From NCBI GenBank assembly GCA_000961765.1, contig LADT01000006.1, forward strand, positions 92,051 to 156,050: DNA of 64,000 nt, given 5' to 3'. Within the stretch, counting starts at the first letter, position 1, and every line of letters starts with the position of its first letter. The position numbers were made by a program, and so were the translations under genes. This DNA comes from Clostridiaceae bacterium BRH_c20a. GTDB lineage: Bacteria > Bacillota > Peptococcia > Peptococcales > BICA1-8. Under the pieces are notes generated by a model. That model did no database searches. It was given only the letters and a program-made list of their open reading frames with translations, and was not told the origin of the DNA. This document shows positions 15,640 to 24,732 of this stretch, piece after piece.

Positions 15640-15667
15640 CAGTCCAGTGATGGGCTGTTTTTATTTT
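15640..15667 (+). terminator. Terminator between regulator and next gene
   Basis: CAGTCC and GGGCTG pair (one G-T) around a 6-base loop, followed by TTTTTATTTT. It probably ends the early operon, so antitermination or a new promoter would serve the late genes. Confidence 0.65.
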
Positions 15668-15718
15668 GCAGGAAAAAAATTCCTCGTGTCGAAGTATTTG
15701 GCAGGAGGTGTTAATTAT

Positions 15719-16177
15719 ATGGATGATTTAATAAAAAACATGGGTTTGAAAAAAATTGATTTTGATTTAACAAAACAGTTGGAAGTTTTACAAAAACAGC
15801 AAAATCTCATTCCAGGATTAAATATACATAATAATACAAAGCAAATAGAAGATGCTATTAGAGTAAAACATAAAAGGGAAGAGGAATACAAAAATGACGT
15901 TTTAGAAGCGTTAAGGGGTATTCAAAAAAATACTGCAAACCTAACAGAAATAGTATTTTTATTAAAAGAAGGCAATGTAGTAAAAGAGGAACTTTATGAG
16001 TTGTTTATTGAGCTTTTTACCATTTTGAAAGCATCTAATGAGAAAGAGGCAAATAATATTTACAGAAAAGTTATGAATAATTTAACTCAACTTGAAACCG
16101 ATGTTAATACCATTAATGCTTTTTCAAATTGGGGTTTAATATTAAAAAATTTAATGTTTCCAGTTACAATGTCTTAA
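15719..16177 (+). CDS. Phage protein of unknown function, helical
   Basis: 152 aa from ATG 15719 (AGGAGG 10 bases upstream), which excludes the longer frame to the left. It is AT-rich and helical, with long amphipathic stretches (YKNDVLEALRGIQKNTANLT). No catalytic motif or membrane helix is seen. It is isolated by terminators on both sides, so it behaves as a single-gene insert (moron-like) between the regulator and terminase. Similar proteins in prophages are described as AbiTii- or DUF-type, but I cannot assign it. Confidence 0.55.
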   Translation: MDDLIKNMGLKKIDFDLTKQLEVLQKQQNLIPGLNIHNNTKQIEDAIRVKHKREEEYKNDVLEALRGIQKNTANLTEIVFLLKEGNVVKEELYELFIELFTILKASNEKEANNIYRKVMNNLTQLETDVNTINAFSNWGLILKNLMFPVTMS

Positions 16178-16203
16178 TATTTAAAAAATAGTTACAAAAA
16201 TAG

Positions 16204-16228
16204 GAGCCAATGCGGCTCTTTTTCTTTT
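16204..16228 (+). terminator. Terminator before terminase
   Basis: GAGCC and GGCTC around AATGC, followed by TTTTTCTTTT. It isolates the preceding gene from the packaging operon. Confidence 0.7.
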
Positions 16229-16249
16229 GCCTAAAGTGAGGTGGTGGTG

Positions 16250-16735
16250 ATGGCTAAGAAAAACAAATCAGGAAGAAAGCCTAAATGGGATGAATTAGAT
16301 ATGCCTTCTAAGCTGAATAGTGTAAAAGGATGGGCTATGAATGGCAGCACAGATGAGGAAATATGTAAGATGCTTGGTATTAGCCATGATACTTTTTATA
16401 AATGGAAAAGAGAGAAAACTGAATTTGCTGAGGCGATAAAAAAAGGGAAGTTTATCTCAAACGGTGAACTTCTTAATGCTGCTTTTAAGCAGTCGATAGG
16501 ATTTACTTTCAAAGAAGAAATGGCGTTTAAGGTAAAGAGCTTTGAAATGGTCAATGGTAAAGCTATTCCGGTCGAAAAGCTTGAGGTCATTGAGGTAGCT
16601 AAGTTTGCTTTACCTAACCCGACAATGAACATATTTATGCTAAAAAACAGGCTGCCGGAGGAATATAAAGATAAACATAATGTGGAACACAGTGGAGAAA
16701 TCGGCCTGAAGCGGCTAGAAGATTTCTTTAAATGA
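16250..16735 (+). CDS. terS: Terminase small subunit
   Basis: 161 aa. The N-terminal helix-turn-helix (TDEEICKMLGISHDTFYKWK) is the DNA-recognition domain used to find the pac/cos site; the middle and C-terminal part would oligomerise. It overlaps terL by 4 bases. ATG 16250 follows GAGGTGGTG. The call rests on the HTH plus its place directly before terL. Confidence 0.88.
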   Translation: MAKKNKSGRKPKWDELDMPSKLNSVKGWAMNGSTDEEICKMLGISHDTFYKWKREKTEFAEAIKKGKFISNGELLNAAFKQSIGFTFKEEMAFKVKSFEMVNGKAIPVEKLEVIEVAKFALPNPTMNIFMLKNRLPEEYKDKHNVEHSGEIGLKRLEDFFK

Positions 16736-18519
16736 TGAAAACAGCTGAGGAAATCCTCCAAAAGCGAAAAGAACTATGGAAACAACATGGAGACATAGAA
16801 TTAGATCGAGAATATACAGAGGCAATTGCAAAGCATTTGGTCAGCGAAGAAGGGGAAGTGTTAAGGAAAGAGGTTCAAAACAACCCCGAATATCTCATTG
16901 AAATGTGTTTTGTAATTGTCAATAAGAAGCTCCAGACAGTGCCCTTTTTCCTCAATGATGTACAACAATCGTTTATAGCAGATTTAAAACAGGCAATAGA
17001 AGATTACCAACAGGGGAAAAGAGTACATCTTAAATTTTTGATACTTAAAGGCAGGCAGCAGGGGTTTACAGTTGTAATAACTGCTTATCAGCTGGCCTAT
17101 AGCATCACCAGGAAGAATTTTAGTGGATTTACCCTTGCTGATAGTGCAGATAATACTGAGACAATCTTCGAGGATAAAGCCAAGTTTCCATACAATAACA
17201 TGCCTAAGCTTATTAAGCCCACAGAGAAATATAATACCAGACGCGAGCTCCTGTTTGAAAAGCTCAATAGTAAGTGGCGGGTTGCTACGGCCGGTAATAA
17301 AGATGTAGGACGTTCTAAAACCATAAATTTTTTCCATGGCTCCGAGGCGGCATTTTGGGACAATATTAAGAAGGTTTTAGCAGGACTAGGACAGGCTTTA
17401 ACAAAAGATAGTATTCAAATACTAGAAAGTACAGCCAATGGATATAACGAGTTTAGGGACCTATGGGAGGATAAAAACAATTGGGAAAACAAGTTTTATG
17501 AATGGTGGCTGACTTCTGAATACCGGCAGGATTTTGAAAGCAAGGATGCAGAGCATGTTTTCATAAAGGAAGTACAAAATAGTAGTGAATGGATTAATAA
17601 GCGGTGTAAATGGCTCCTTGAATTTTATAACTTAGAATGGCAACAGTTGTATTGGTACTTTAATAAGTGGAGGGATTTAAAAGAGCTTATTAAACAAGAG
17701 TACCCTTGCACGCCAGATGAAGCTTTCTTAGCATCCGGACGTTGTGTTTTTGATGTTGAAACAATTATTGCCAGAAAAGAATATCTTAAACGACTTTATA
17801 AGAAGCAGAAGCCCCTCAGGGGCTATTTTAATTTCCAATGGAACAATGCTGAAACTAAGGACTATATTAAGGACGATACTATTAAATTCGTCCCTAATGA
17901 TGAAGGATACATCACCATTTATGAGGATGTGCAGTCGAAATACCCTTATGTACTAGGAGGCGATACAAAAGGGGAAGGTTCAGATTTCTTTTCCGGTACT
18001 GTTATAAATAATATTACCGGTAACAGATGTGCTATTCTGCATGGGGATTTAGATCCGGATACCTATGCGCATCAAATATATTGCCTGGGAAAATATTACA
18101 ACTATGCATTAGTCGGCATTGAGGTTAATTTCGATATTTATCCCATCAAGGAACTGCAACGACTACGATATATGCGGCAGTATACCAGAGTACAGTTTGA
18201 CCGTAAAACTGAGAAACAGCAAGAAAAGTATGGGTGGAAAACTGACGGCAATACCCGTCCGATGATAATAGATAACCAAATTATACTTATCAGGGATAAC
18301 ATAGAGCTATTTAACGATATCAAGTTCCTCGATGAGTGTCTAACTTTTATTTATGACAAAGATGGCCGTCCGGATCATGAAAGCAATAAGAATGATGATA
18401 TTTTGTTTAGTGACATGATTGCTCAGGCTATTCGTTCTCAGCAGCGGGCTTATATTGAAAAGGATAATCTACCAAGAAGTGCGCCCAGGTCAAGGCTGAA
18501 TAGTCATACAGGTTATTAG
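16732..18519 (+). CDS. terL: Terminase large subunit
   Basis: 595 aa packaging motor and headful/cos nuclease. The ATPase half contains LILKGRQQGFT (a divergent Walker A at about 102-112), NFFHGSEAAFW (Walker B region) and ILESTANGYN (coupling motif III). The nuclease half starts near LGGDTKGEGSDFF, with further acidic residues in LVGIEVNFD. Between the halves the DNA forms a terminator-like hairpin (17810-17834). It overlaps terS by 4 bases and is followed by the portal gene. Confidence 0.93.
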   Translation: MMKTAEEILQKRKELWKQHGDIELDREYTEAIAKHLVSEEGEVLRKEVQNNPEYLIEMCFVIVNKKLQTVPFFLNDVQQSFIADLKQAIEDYQQGKRVHLKFLILKGRQQGFTVVITAYQLAYSITRKNFSGFTLADSADNTETIFEDKAKFPYNNMPKLIKPTEKYNTRRELLFEKLNSKWRVATAGNKDVGRSKTINFFHGSEAAFWDNIKKVLAGLGQALTKDSIQILESTANGYNEFRDLWEDKNNWENKFYEWWLTSEYRQDFESKDAEHVFIKEVQNSSEWINKRCKWLLEFYNLEWQQLYWYFNKWRDLKELIKQEYPCTPDEAFLASGRCVFDVETIIARKEYLKRLYKKQKPLRGYFNFQWNNAETKDYIKDDTIKFVPNDEGYITIYEDVQSKYPYVLGGDTKGEGSDFFSGTVINNITGNRCAILHGDLDPDTYAHQIYCLGKYYNYALVGIEVNFDIYPIKELQRLRYMRQYTRVQFDRKTEKQQEKYGWKTDGNTRPMIIDNQIILIRDNIELFNDIKFLDECLTFIYDKDGRPDHESNKNDDILFSDMIAQAIRSQQRAYIEKDNLPRSAPRSRLNSHTGY

Positions 18520-18529
18520 GAGGTGCGGC

Positions 18530-20293
18530 ATGGCTAGCGAAAAAAAGAAAAAAGAGATGGAAGAGCAGAAGCAGCTGGTATTGAATCGATATCAATGGAG
18601 TGAGAAGTGGCGCAGGCCATGGGATGATAAATGGCTGCGTTGGTATAAGGCGGTGCGGAGTGTGGTGCCCAAGTTACCTAAGGGTGAAGAGGATAGATCT
18701 AATTTATTTATCCCTTATACTTACAGTACCATGGACACCGTTCGCAGTAAGCTGATGACGGCTCTATTTGAACGCAAGCCATATATAGCATATATCCCTA
18801 AGGATGCAGATGACGTTGACAACGCTGATAATATGGAAACCCTTGTTGATACACAGCTTGAGAAGGGTAGCGCATATGTTAAGTTCTTTACTCTGATAAC
18901 TGATATGTTGGTGTATGGTGTTTGTCCTTTTGAAACTGGCTGGCGGTATCAGACTAAGACTATCAAGAAAAGGATACCGGAAATGGTTAATGATATTCTC
19001 CTGGGTTATCAGGTGACAGAGGATGAAGTTACTTTATGGGATGACCCTGATTTTCAGCCATTTATGATTGATGACCTTTATCCTGATCCTGATGGTGTTG
19101 ACATTGATGATGGTATTTGGGTTATCCGTAAGAGGTTTATGACTGAGAAGGATTTGCGGGAGAAGGAGAAACAGGGGATATATAAGATTGGTGACTGGGA
19201 TGAGATTAAAGCGGGGCTAGAGAAGGTCAACAGGGGTAAACAGGATAGGCTGTCCAGTATCGGTGCCTCCCATGAAATCAATGTGAATCAGTCGGATGTA
19301 GGGGGTAGGCGTTATGAGCTGTTGGAGATGTGGCAGGATGACCAAGTTGTAAGTGTTGTTAACCAGGTGCAGGTTATCCGGGATGAACCTAATCCTTTCT
19401 GGCATGGCAAGAAGCCTTTCGGACTTGCCAAAATGGATCCGTTGAATGGTGAGTTTTATGGTATTAGTCTAGTGGAGCTAATCGAGCACCTGCAGGCGGA
19501 GTTGAATACCACCAGGAATCAGAGGATTGATTCAAACAGTATTGCTATTAACCGTATGTGGAAGGTTCTGAAGGGAGCAAATATAGAACCGGCTGACCTA
19601 GTGTCACGACCAAATGGCATTGTCTGGGTAGACCAAATGGATGATGTGCAGGAGCTTGATTATAATCCTTTAGATCCGTCAGCTTTCCAGGAAGAAATGA
19701 TAACAAAGCAGGATATCCAGGAGGCTACAGCTACCTACAGTGAAGCCAGGGGAGCTGCAACCGATGGTAAGCGGACGGCAACTGAAAATGCTATTCGTGA
19801 CCGTTCTGTTTCTATGCGCTTTGAGGTTAAAGTGAAACTCTTTGAACATTTTGGTCTGAAGAGGCTGGGCATGTTCTTTGACCAGTTAAATCAGCAGTTT
19901 ATTGATGATATTCGTAAAGTGCGGGTACCCAATAATGATGAGGGAGGATTTGACTGGATGGATATAGGTCCAGAACAAATTTCCGGTCAGTATGAATATC
20001 AACCGGCGGGAACTGCGGTAGAGGCTACCTTAGATGCATTAAACTATCGACAAAATCTTCTTATGCTTCATCGTGAGTTCAAGGAAGATCCGGAGATTAA
20101 AACCCGGGAGCTTAAGAAGCGGATTATTGAGGCTTATGGGATTAAGGATACTGAGAGTATTTTGAAAACCGAAGAAGAGATCGCCCAGGAGCAGCAGGAA
20201 GCGGCAATGTTGCTTCAACAACAGCAGATGCAACAACAAGCAACTAATGGAGGTAATCCTAATCCATTAGTTGGGGGAGGTGTAGCGATATAA
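18530..20293 (+). CDS. Portal protein
   Basis: 587 aa head-tail connector ring. Its position after terL, the charged N-terminus (WSEKWRRPWDDKWLRWYKAV), PYTYSTMDTVRSKLMTALF and the long helical core (FYGISLVELIEHLQAELNTT) fit the P22/phiEco32-like portal group. The C-terminus is Gln-rich (about residues 560-580) and probably flexible. It is consistent with a short-tailed phage. Confidence 0.85.
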   Translation: MASEKKKKEMEEQKQLVLNRYQWSEKWRRPWDDKWLRWYKAVRSVVPKLPKGEEDRSNLFIPYTYSTMDTVRSKLMTALFERKPYIAYIPKDADDVDNADNMETLVDTQLEKGSAYVKFFTLITDMLVYGVCPFETGWRYQTKTIKKRIPEMVNDILLGYQVTEDEVTLWDDPDFQPFMIDDLYPDPDGVDIDDGIWVIRKRFMTEKDLREKEKQGIYKIGDWDEIKAGLEKVNRGKQDRLSSIGASHEINVNQSDVGGRRYELLEMWQDDQVVSVVNQVQVIRDEPNPFWHGKKPFGLAKMDPLNGEFYGISLVELIEHLQAELNTTRNQRIDSNSIAINRMWKVLKGANIEPADLVSRPNGIVWVDQMDDVQELDYNPLDPSAFQEEMITKQDIQEATATYSEARGAATDGKRTATENAIRDRSVSMRFEVKVKLFEHFGLKRLGMFFDQLNQQFIDDIRKVRVPNNDEGGFDWMDIGPEQISGQYEYQPAGTAVEATLDALNYRQNLLMLHREFKEDPEIKTRELKKRIIEAYGIKDTESILKTEEEIAQEQQEAAMLLQQQQMQQQATNGGNPNPLVGGGVAI

Positions 20294-20298
20294 GTGAG

Positions 20299-20553
20299 GT
20301 GAAGATAGAAATTGCAATGCACCTGGAGGAAATGACATCCTCTAAGGGATGGGAATATGTGAAAGGAGTGATGGAAAATAAGAAAACGCAGGCGTTGAGA
20401 GAACTGACATCTAAAAAGTTTGTCGATTTGACTGAGGTTAAGGCTCAGCAGACCAGGATAAGCGTAATTGATGAGATTCTGGGCGATATTAATCATCAAA
20501 TTAATACAGGCAAGGAACTAAAAAAGAAATTATCCGAAGAGCAGTCTAACTAA
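20299..20553 (+). CDS. Small virion-region protein
   Basis: 84 aa helical protein between portal and scaffold. GTG at 20299 follows the portal stop by 5 bases; ATG 20317 is an alternative. Residues include LRELTSKKFVDLTEVKAQQT. Similar small proteins occur between portal and scaffold in podovirus-like prophages; function unknown. Confidence 0.65.
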   Translation: MKIEIAMHLEEMTSSKGWEYVKGVMENKKTQALRELTSKKFVDLTEVKAQQTRISVIDEILGDINHQINTGKELKKKLSEEQSN

Positions 20554-20569
20554 GACTGTTTTTATTTTG
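20542..20569 (+). terminator. Terminator before scaffold gene
   Basis: CAGTCT and AGACTG around AACTA, then TTTTTATTTT; overlaps the end of the preceding gene. It may reduce transcription of or separate the scaffold-capsid unit. Confidence 0.65.
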
Positions 20570-20591
20570 ATAACAAAAGGAGAGATATTGA

Positions 20592-21557
20592 ATGGGTATG
20601 TTCGAAAACTCCGCAGCTTCCCCCGACCTGGATTTTGAAAGGCAAATGCAGGAGGGACAAGAAGGGCAAGGAGCCGACAACCAACAACAGCAAGGGACAG
20701 AAGGTCAACAAGGACAGCAATTGGATGGACAGCAAGGTCAGCAGCAAAATAATGCTCAAGAGCCCCCCGAAGGACAACAGGGAGAAGGTCAAGAGCAGTT
20801 AATCCTGGGTAAGTTTAAGTCCCAAGATGATTTGGTAAAGGCTTATCAGGCAGCAGAAAAGCGCATGGGTCAAATGAGAAACGAAATGGGACAACTGCGG
20901 AGCCAGCCCCAGCATGCTCAACAACAGCAGACCCAAGGTCAGCAGGGTCAGCAAGCTCAACAACAAGATCAGGAAATACAGTGGACACCAGAACAATGGC
21001 AAGCATTTAATCAGAATTTTCAGCAGGAGTTTACTAAGAATCCTGGCCAGGCAATCTGGCAGATGGTTAATGATGCTATCACACAGGTGGTTAATCCCCT
21101 TTATCAAACTGTTCAAGGTCAACAGCAGCAGCAAATGAAATCGATGATGGTAAATAATGAGATGGATTTGCTCTTAACTGCCCTTAATGAACAGGGACAG
21201 CCATTGTATCCGGATGCGTTGAACTACAGCAATGAAATAGCTGATTATATGGCCAAACACCCATATCTGGAGGACATGCTTTTTCAGCAGGCTCAGACCA
21301 GACAAGCAGGTCAAATTGATGAGAAGAATATGGGTGTACTTGAAGTTATCTATCGTGCTGCTAAGAGTGAAGCAGCAGAATCCATGGCAAAAACAGCTTT
21401 TCAAAACGGTGTCCAGCAGGGCACTATGCAGCGGCAGGTAAAAAACACTGCCCAAATGCAGCAACCAGGTGCAAGACAGCAAAATAACACCAGTTCCCCG
21501 GAAGAGCAGATTTTAAATGAAATTTTTGCTCACAAAAAAGGGGGATTTTTTATCTAA
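20592..21557 (+). CDS. Scaffolding protein, Gln-rich
   Basis: 321 aa, acidic, with a long low-complexity N-terminal region of Gln/Gly (about residues 20-60 and 95-125) and helical middle and C-terminal parts. Its position directly before the capsid gene and the KFKSQDDLVKAYQAAEKRMG motif are typical of phage scaffold proteins, which guide procapsid assembly and are then removed. SD GGAGA, ATG 20592. Confidence 0.82.
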   Translation: MGMFENSAASPDLDFERQMQEGQEGQGADNQQQQGTEGQQGQQLDGQQGQQQNNAQEPPEGQQGEGQEQLILGKFKSQDDLVKAYQAAEKRMGQMRNEMGQLRSQPQHAQQQQTQGQQGQQAQQQDQEIQWTPEQWQAFNQNFQQEFTKNPGQAIWQMVNDAITQVVNPLYQTVQGQQQQQMKSMMVNNEMDLLLTALNEQGQPLYPDALNYSNEIADYMAKHPYLEDMLFQQAQTRQAGQIDEKNMGVLEVIYRAAKSEAAESMAKTAFQNGVQQGTMQRQVKNTAQMQQPGARQQNNTSSPEEQILNEIFAHKKGGFFI

Positions 21558-21579
21558 AAAATGAAGGAGTGAATAAATA

Positions 21580-22719
21580 ATGCCAATAGCAACAAATGAA
21601 ATTCTAGCCGCAAGACTGCGGATAGATATGTCGGAGAAGATTGCTGAACTCGAGCCTGACAAGAACCCTCTTACAGTGCTTACTAAGAAAATGAAGAGAA
21701 CCAGGACTGTTCATAACCCTAAATTTAACTGGTTGGAGCAGGAATTGGGTGCCCGCTGGGATGCCATTAACAATGGTGCCGGTTATCTTGATAGCGATAC
21801 CAAGATTGTTGTTGATAACGGAGCCTATTTCCGAGTCAATGACGTGGTAAAGGTGCCAAGAACCGGTGAAACATTATTGGTCCAAGCTATTGATCCAGAC
21901 GGTGACAATGCTAACGAACTCCAGATCAAACGTTCCCTAGGTACTGTAGCTGCTGCAGCCCTTGTTGATAATGACCCCATGGTTATTATCGGTAACCTGA
22001 ACAAAGAAGGCGGCAAGCTACGCTCTATCCTTACCCGGGAGCCGGTGGAGAAGTACAACTATACTCAAATTCTCCGTACACCTGTAGGTGTAACTAGAAC
22101 TCTGGAAGCGACCAAGACTTATGGTCCCAAGCCCATGAGCTGGTACCGTCATATTGACGGAATAAACCATGCTGTGGATCTAGAGAGAGCAATGTGGTTT
22201 GGTGAAAGAGCTCTGGAAACAGAGGATGGCAAGCCCAAAAGGGCTATGGGCGGTATCTTAGAGTTTGCTAATGAGAATGTTTTTGATGTATCTTCCTCAA
22301 CTCTAACTGAACAGTCCTTTATCGAATGGCTGGAGGATGTATTCCGTTACGGCAGTAAAGAAAAGATTCTTTTCTCAGCAGCCCGCCTCTGTACCCATAT
22401 CGATTTATGGTCATTGGGTAAGCTAAAGACTATGTCTAAGGATAAAACCTATGGTGTAGGCATCAAGGAATATGTCTCCTCCCATGGTACCCTGTACGTC
22501 GTTAAGCATCACCTATTTGAAGGTGCTGTTTATGGCGGCATGGGTGTAGTCCTAGATATGGATAATGTTGCTTATTGTCCGTTGGATGGAGCTGACACCA
22601 AGCTCTTAACTAACCGTCAGGATAATGATGAAGATGGCCAGAAGGATGAATACTTAACTGAAGCCGGTCTCGAAGTCCGTCTGCCTAAAACACATGCAAC
22701 TATCAAAGGAGTAGCGTAA
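21580..22719 (+). CDS. Major capsid protein, SU10/DUF5309 type
   Basis: 379 aa HK97-fold shell protein. The N-terminus (KNPLTVLTKKMKRTRTVHNP and KFNWLEQELGAR), the middle (GVTRTLEATKTYG) and the C-terminal LEVRLPKTHATIKGVA match the SU10/phiEco32-like capsid family. It follows the scaffold by 22 bases, with SD AAGGAG. Strong codon conservation and position make the call firm. Confidence 0.9.
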   Translation: MPIATNEILAARLRIDMSEKIAELEPDKNPLTVLTKKMKRTRTVHNPKFNWLEQELGARWDAINNGAGYLDSDTKIVVDNGAYFRVNDVVKVPRTGETLLVQAIDPDGDNANELQIKRSLGTVAAAALVDNDPMVIIGNLNKEGGKLRSILTREPVEKYNYTQILRTPVGVTRTLEATKTYGPKPMSWYRHIDGINHAVDLERAMWFGERALETEDGKPKRAMGGILEFANENVFDVSSSTLTEQSFIEWLEDVFRYGSKEKILFSAARLCTHIDLWSLGKLKTMSKDKTYGVGIKEYVSSHGTLYVVKHHLFEGAVYGGMGVVLDMDNVAYCPLDGADTKLLTNRQDNDEDGQKDEYLTEAGLEVRLPKTHATIKGVA

Positions 22720-22727
22720 AAGGTGAT

Positions 22728-23234
22728 ATTAAGTTTATCCCCGGGAAAATCAGCTTTGACAACAGCTATCCAACCGGCGGGGAAGCGATGGACCTTAGTA
22801 ATTATTTGAAGAGTGTCGAAGGGGTAATGTTTGAAAGTAAGGCAGGATATGTCTTTGAGTATGACTATACCAATAAAAAGGTAAAGGTACTTAGGCATTT
22901 AAGAACTCTTACTACTGCTGCACATGATTTAGCATCTGTAACAGCTGGTACAACTGTGGATGTGGATATAACTGTTACCGGCGTAACTACAAGCGATAGA
23001 ATTGTAGGTATACTACCTCCTGTGGCTTTGGAGCATGGAATCATCATCCAAAGTGCTAGGGTTAAGTCTGCCAATACAATTACTATTCGTATTTCCAATG
23101 TAACAGCAGGAGATATAGATCCTGCAGCTGGTGATTTCTCTTTTGTTCTTGAACAAGATGTTGCTCAAGAAGTACCTAATACCACTGATTTATCTGCATT
23201 GGAGGATGTGAGATTTCTGGCATGGGGCTACTAA
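22728..23234 (+). CDS. Virion protein after capsid, non-canonical start
   Basis: The first ATG in frame is 22788, but the 20 codons before it read IKFIPGKISFDNSYPTGGEA, which resembles the conserved N-terminus of this family (FD-SYPTGGEAL ... GYVFEYDYTNKK). The frame is open back to 22689 with no ATG, GTG or TTG. ATT at 22728 lies just after AAAAGGTG and is the best candidate start, giving 168 aa; a sequencing or natural frameshift is the alternative. The family is common next to capsid genes and is probably a head-decoration or closure protein. Confidence 0.6.
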   Translation: MKFIPGKISFDNSYPTGGEAMDLSNYLKSVEGVMFESKAGYVFEYDYTNKKVKVLRHLRTLTTAAHDLASVTAGTTVDVDITVTGVTTSDRIVGILPPVALEHGIIIQSARVKSANTITIRISNVTAGDIDPAAGDFSFVLEQDVAQEVPNTTDLSALEDVRFLAWGY

Positions 23235-23238
23235 TCTA

Positions 23239-23262
23239 AAGGGGTAGCCCCCTTCCCATTTA
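23239..23262 (+). terminator. Weak hairpin after virion gene
   Basis: AAGGGG and CCCCTT around a 4-base loop, followed by CCCATTTATATTT. The stem is short, so it may be an attenuator or RNA-stability element. Confidence 0.35.
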
Positions 23263-23283
23263 TATTTAGGAGGTTGAAATATT

Positions 23284-23532
23284 ATGGCAGGTACCAATCA
23301 AAAAAAAGATGTCAGGTTTTACAGTAAGGCAAGGAATTATCAGGTCTTAGTCAGTCCTACCTTTCATGATGTGAAGAATAACATACCGGTATTGACCCTG
23401 GGGAAGAAAGTCGAGTTTAAAAACGGGGAATTTACTACCGGTGATCCCAAAGAAATTGAGTTTCTGCGGAATCATAAGGCTTACGGCATTGATTTTGTAG
23501 AGGATAAGAATCCGGCCAAAGAGGTGGTATAA
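23284..23532 (+). CDS. Small virion-region protein
   Basis: 82 aa from ATG 23284 (TAGGAGG upstream). Small, basic N-terminus, with LTLGKKVEFKNGEFTTGDPK. It is linked to the flanking virion genes by end-to-end spacing (the next ATG directly follows its stop). Probably a connector or decoration component; not recognised. Confidence 0.65.
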   Translation: MAGTNQKKDVRFYSKARNYQVLVSPTFHDVKNNIPVLTLGKKVEFKNGEFTTGDPKEIEFLRNHKAYGIDFVEDKNPAKEVV

Positions 23533-23916
23533 ATGCTTCCAGTCAACACAACTCTAAAGATACTAGAAAGTGCCGCCAGAACAGCAACTGCCACCAGTGC
23601 TGACTTGGACAACCGATTTGCCAAGGGTGTGCTTATCACCTTGGATGTTACGGCCGCAGCTGATACTCCGTCTATTGTCTTAAGTGTTGAGGTAAAGGAT
23701 GAGGTCAGCGGCAAGCATGAAACTATTTTTACAGCCAGTGCAGCTGTTACCGGTGTGGGTACCCATTCATATTTAATTTATCCGGGAGCTGCAGCAGCAG
23801 CTGATGATATTGCACAGGTTGCAGGTTTTCCATTGCCCAAGACCTGGCGGGTAAAAGTAACCCATGCTGATGAGGATAGTATCACTTACAGCGTGGGCGG
23901 TAATTTGATTATTTAA
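23533..23916 (+). CDS. Virion-region protein, Ala/Thr-rich
   Basis: 127 aa beta-rich protein (LITLDVTAAADTPSIVLSVE) abutting the previous stop. Proteins of this type (T-x-x-L-D-N-R-F-A-K-G, then W-R-V-K-V-T-H-A-D) are commonly found near capsid genes in phages and may be head-decoration or tail-interface proteins. Exact role unknown. Confidence 0.7.
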   Translation: MLPVNTTLKILESAARTATATSADLDNRFAKGVLITLDVTAAADTPSIVLSVEVKDEVSGKHETIFTASAAVTGVGTHSYLIYPGAAAAADDIAQVAGFPLPKTWRVKVTHADEDSITYSVGGNLII

Positions 23917-23937
23917 CCCTGGGAAAGGGGTGAGCTT

Positions 23938-24507
23938 ATGCCTTTTACATGTGCAGATGTGCAGGACATGGCTGAAAGGGAAGTTGATGATGTTATTGAT
24001 AATGACGATGTTGTCTCTTACGTCAATTCCTGTTTTTTAGAGTATACGGAGGCATTTAGAAAGACTGCAGAGCAGACTATTGTTGTTGCTGATGCAGATA
24101 CATTCTATGACAGGACTGCCGGTCACTTGATAGTGGTAAAGATCACTAATAACGGCGAGAATTATGAAGGAGACTGGGAGCTTAACCATGAACGGTCAAA
24201 GATCAAGATAAAGGAAAAAGGGACTTTTGTTGTGGAGTCTCTCATTATTCCCACTGAGGTTGCTGATATCAATGATCCAGTGCAGGTTCATGATGGATTT
24301 AAGCTGGGAATCGTTAAATATGTGGCTGGACTATTTAAGCTGCAGGATAATGATCAGAACCCCGATGGGTTGCGGTTACTGGGACAGGCTGATGGCTTGA
24401 TAAGAAAGGCATCAAGCCTCTTGACGATGCCTGATAGGAGACCGGGGCAGAGGATTCCTATTGCCCGTTCTGCCGGTGATTTCCGTAATAATGTGAATTT
24501 TAGGTGA
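23938..24507 (+). CDS. Head-tail connector-like protein
   Basis: 189 aa. An N-terminal helical segment (VQDMAEREVDDVIDNDDVVSYV) and the following beta-region (GDWELNHERSKIKIKEKGTF) fit phage head-tail adaptor proteins in short-tailed phages. The tail (RRPGQRIPIARSAGDFRNN) is basic. Position between capsid and nozzle genes supports the call. Confidence 0.65.
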   Translation: MPFTCADVQDMAEREVDDVIDNDDVVSYVNSCFLEYTEAFRKTAEQTIVVADADTFYDRTAGHLIVVKITNNGENYEGDWELNHERSKIKIKEKGTFVVESLIIPTEVADINDPVQVHDGFKLGIVKYVAGLFKLQDNDQNPDGLRLLGQADGLIRKASSLLTMPDRRPGQRIPIARSAGDFRNNVNFR

Positions 24508-24513
24508 TGTGAC

Positions 24514-24732
24514 ATGAACAGAGTAGAGTTAATGGAACTGAAGGAAAGTTGTAATGGTGATCCGGTGCTTATCCGGAAAGAACTGGAAAAATATTTTGAT
24601 ACTGCTGAAGGCAGGAGGGTGTTGGATAATGCGCCTAAATGCCTTCTTTATACTATTGATGGTCAAGATGTGAAGGGAATCGAGACTACCAAGGAACTAG
24701 CCATAAAAATGTTACTGCAGGAGGTGGGGTAG
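24514..24732 (+). CDS. Small virion-region protein
   Basis: 72 aa from ATG 24514. Charged, helical (LMELKESCNGDPVLIRKELE), ending one base before the giant nozzle gene. Similar short proteins precede tail genes in podoviruses; not recognised. Confidence 0.6.
   Translation: MNRVELMELKESCNGDPVLIRKELEKYFDTAEGRRVLDNAPKCLLYTIDGQDVKGIETTKELAIKMLLQEVG

Noticed and set aside
20799..21134. Leftward Leu-rich frames opposite the scaffold gene
   Set aside because: They are the complement of the Gln-rich (CAA/CAG) coding sequence and have no ribosome-binding sites.
22724..22810. GTG frame in the other phase over the start of the 22728 gene
   Set aside because: It ends quickly and lacks the conserved N-terminal motif, which lies in the frame used for the annotated gene.
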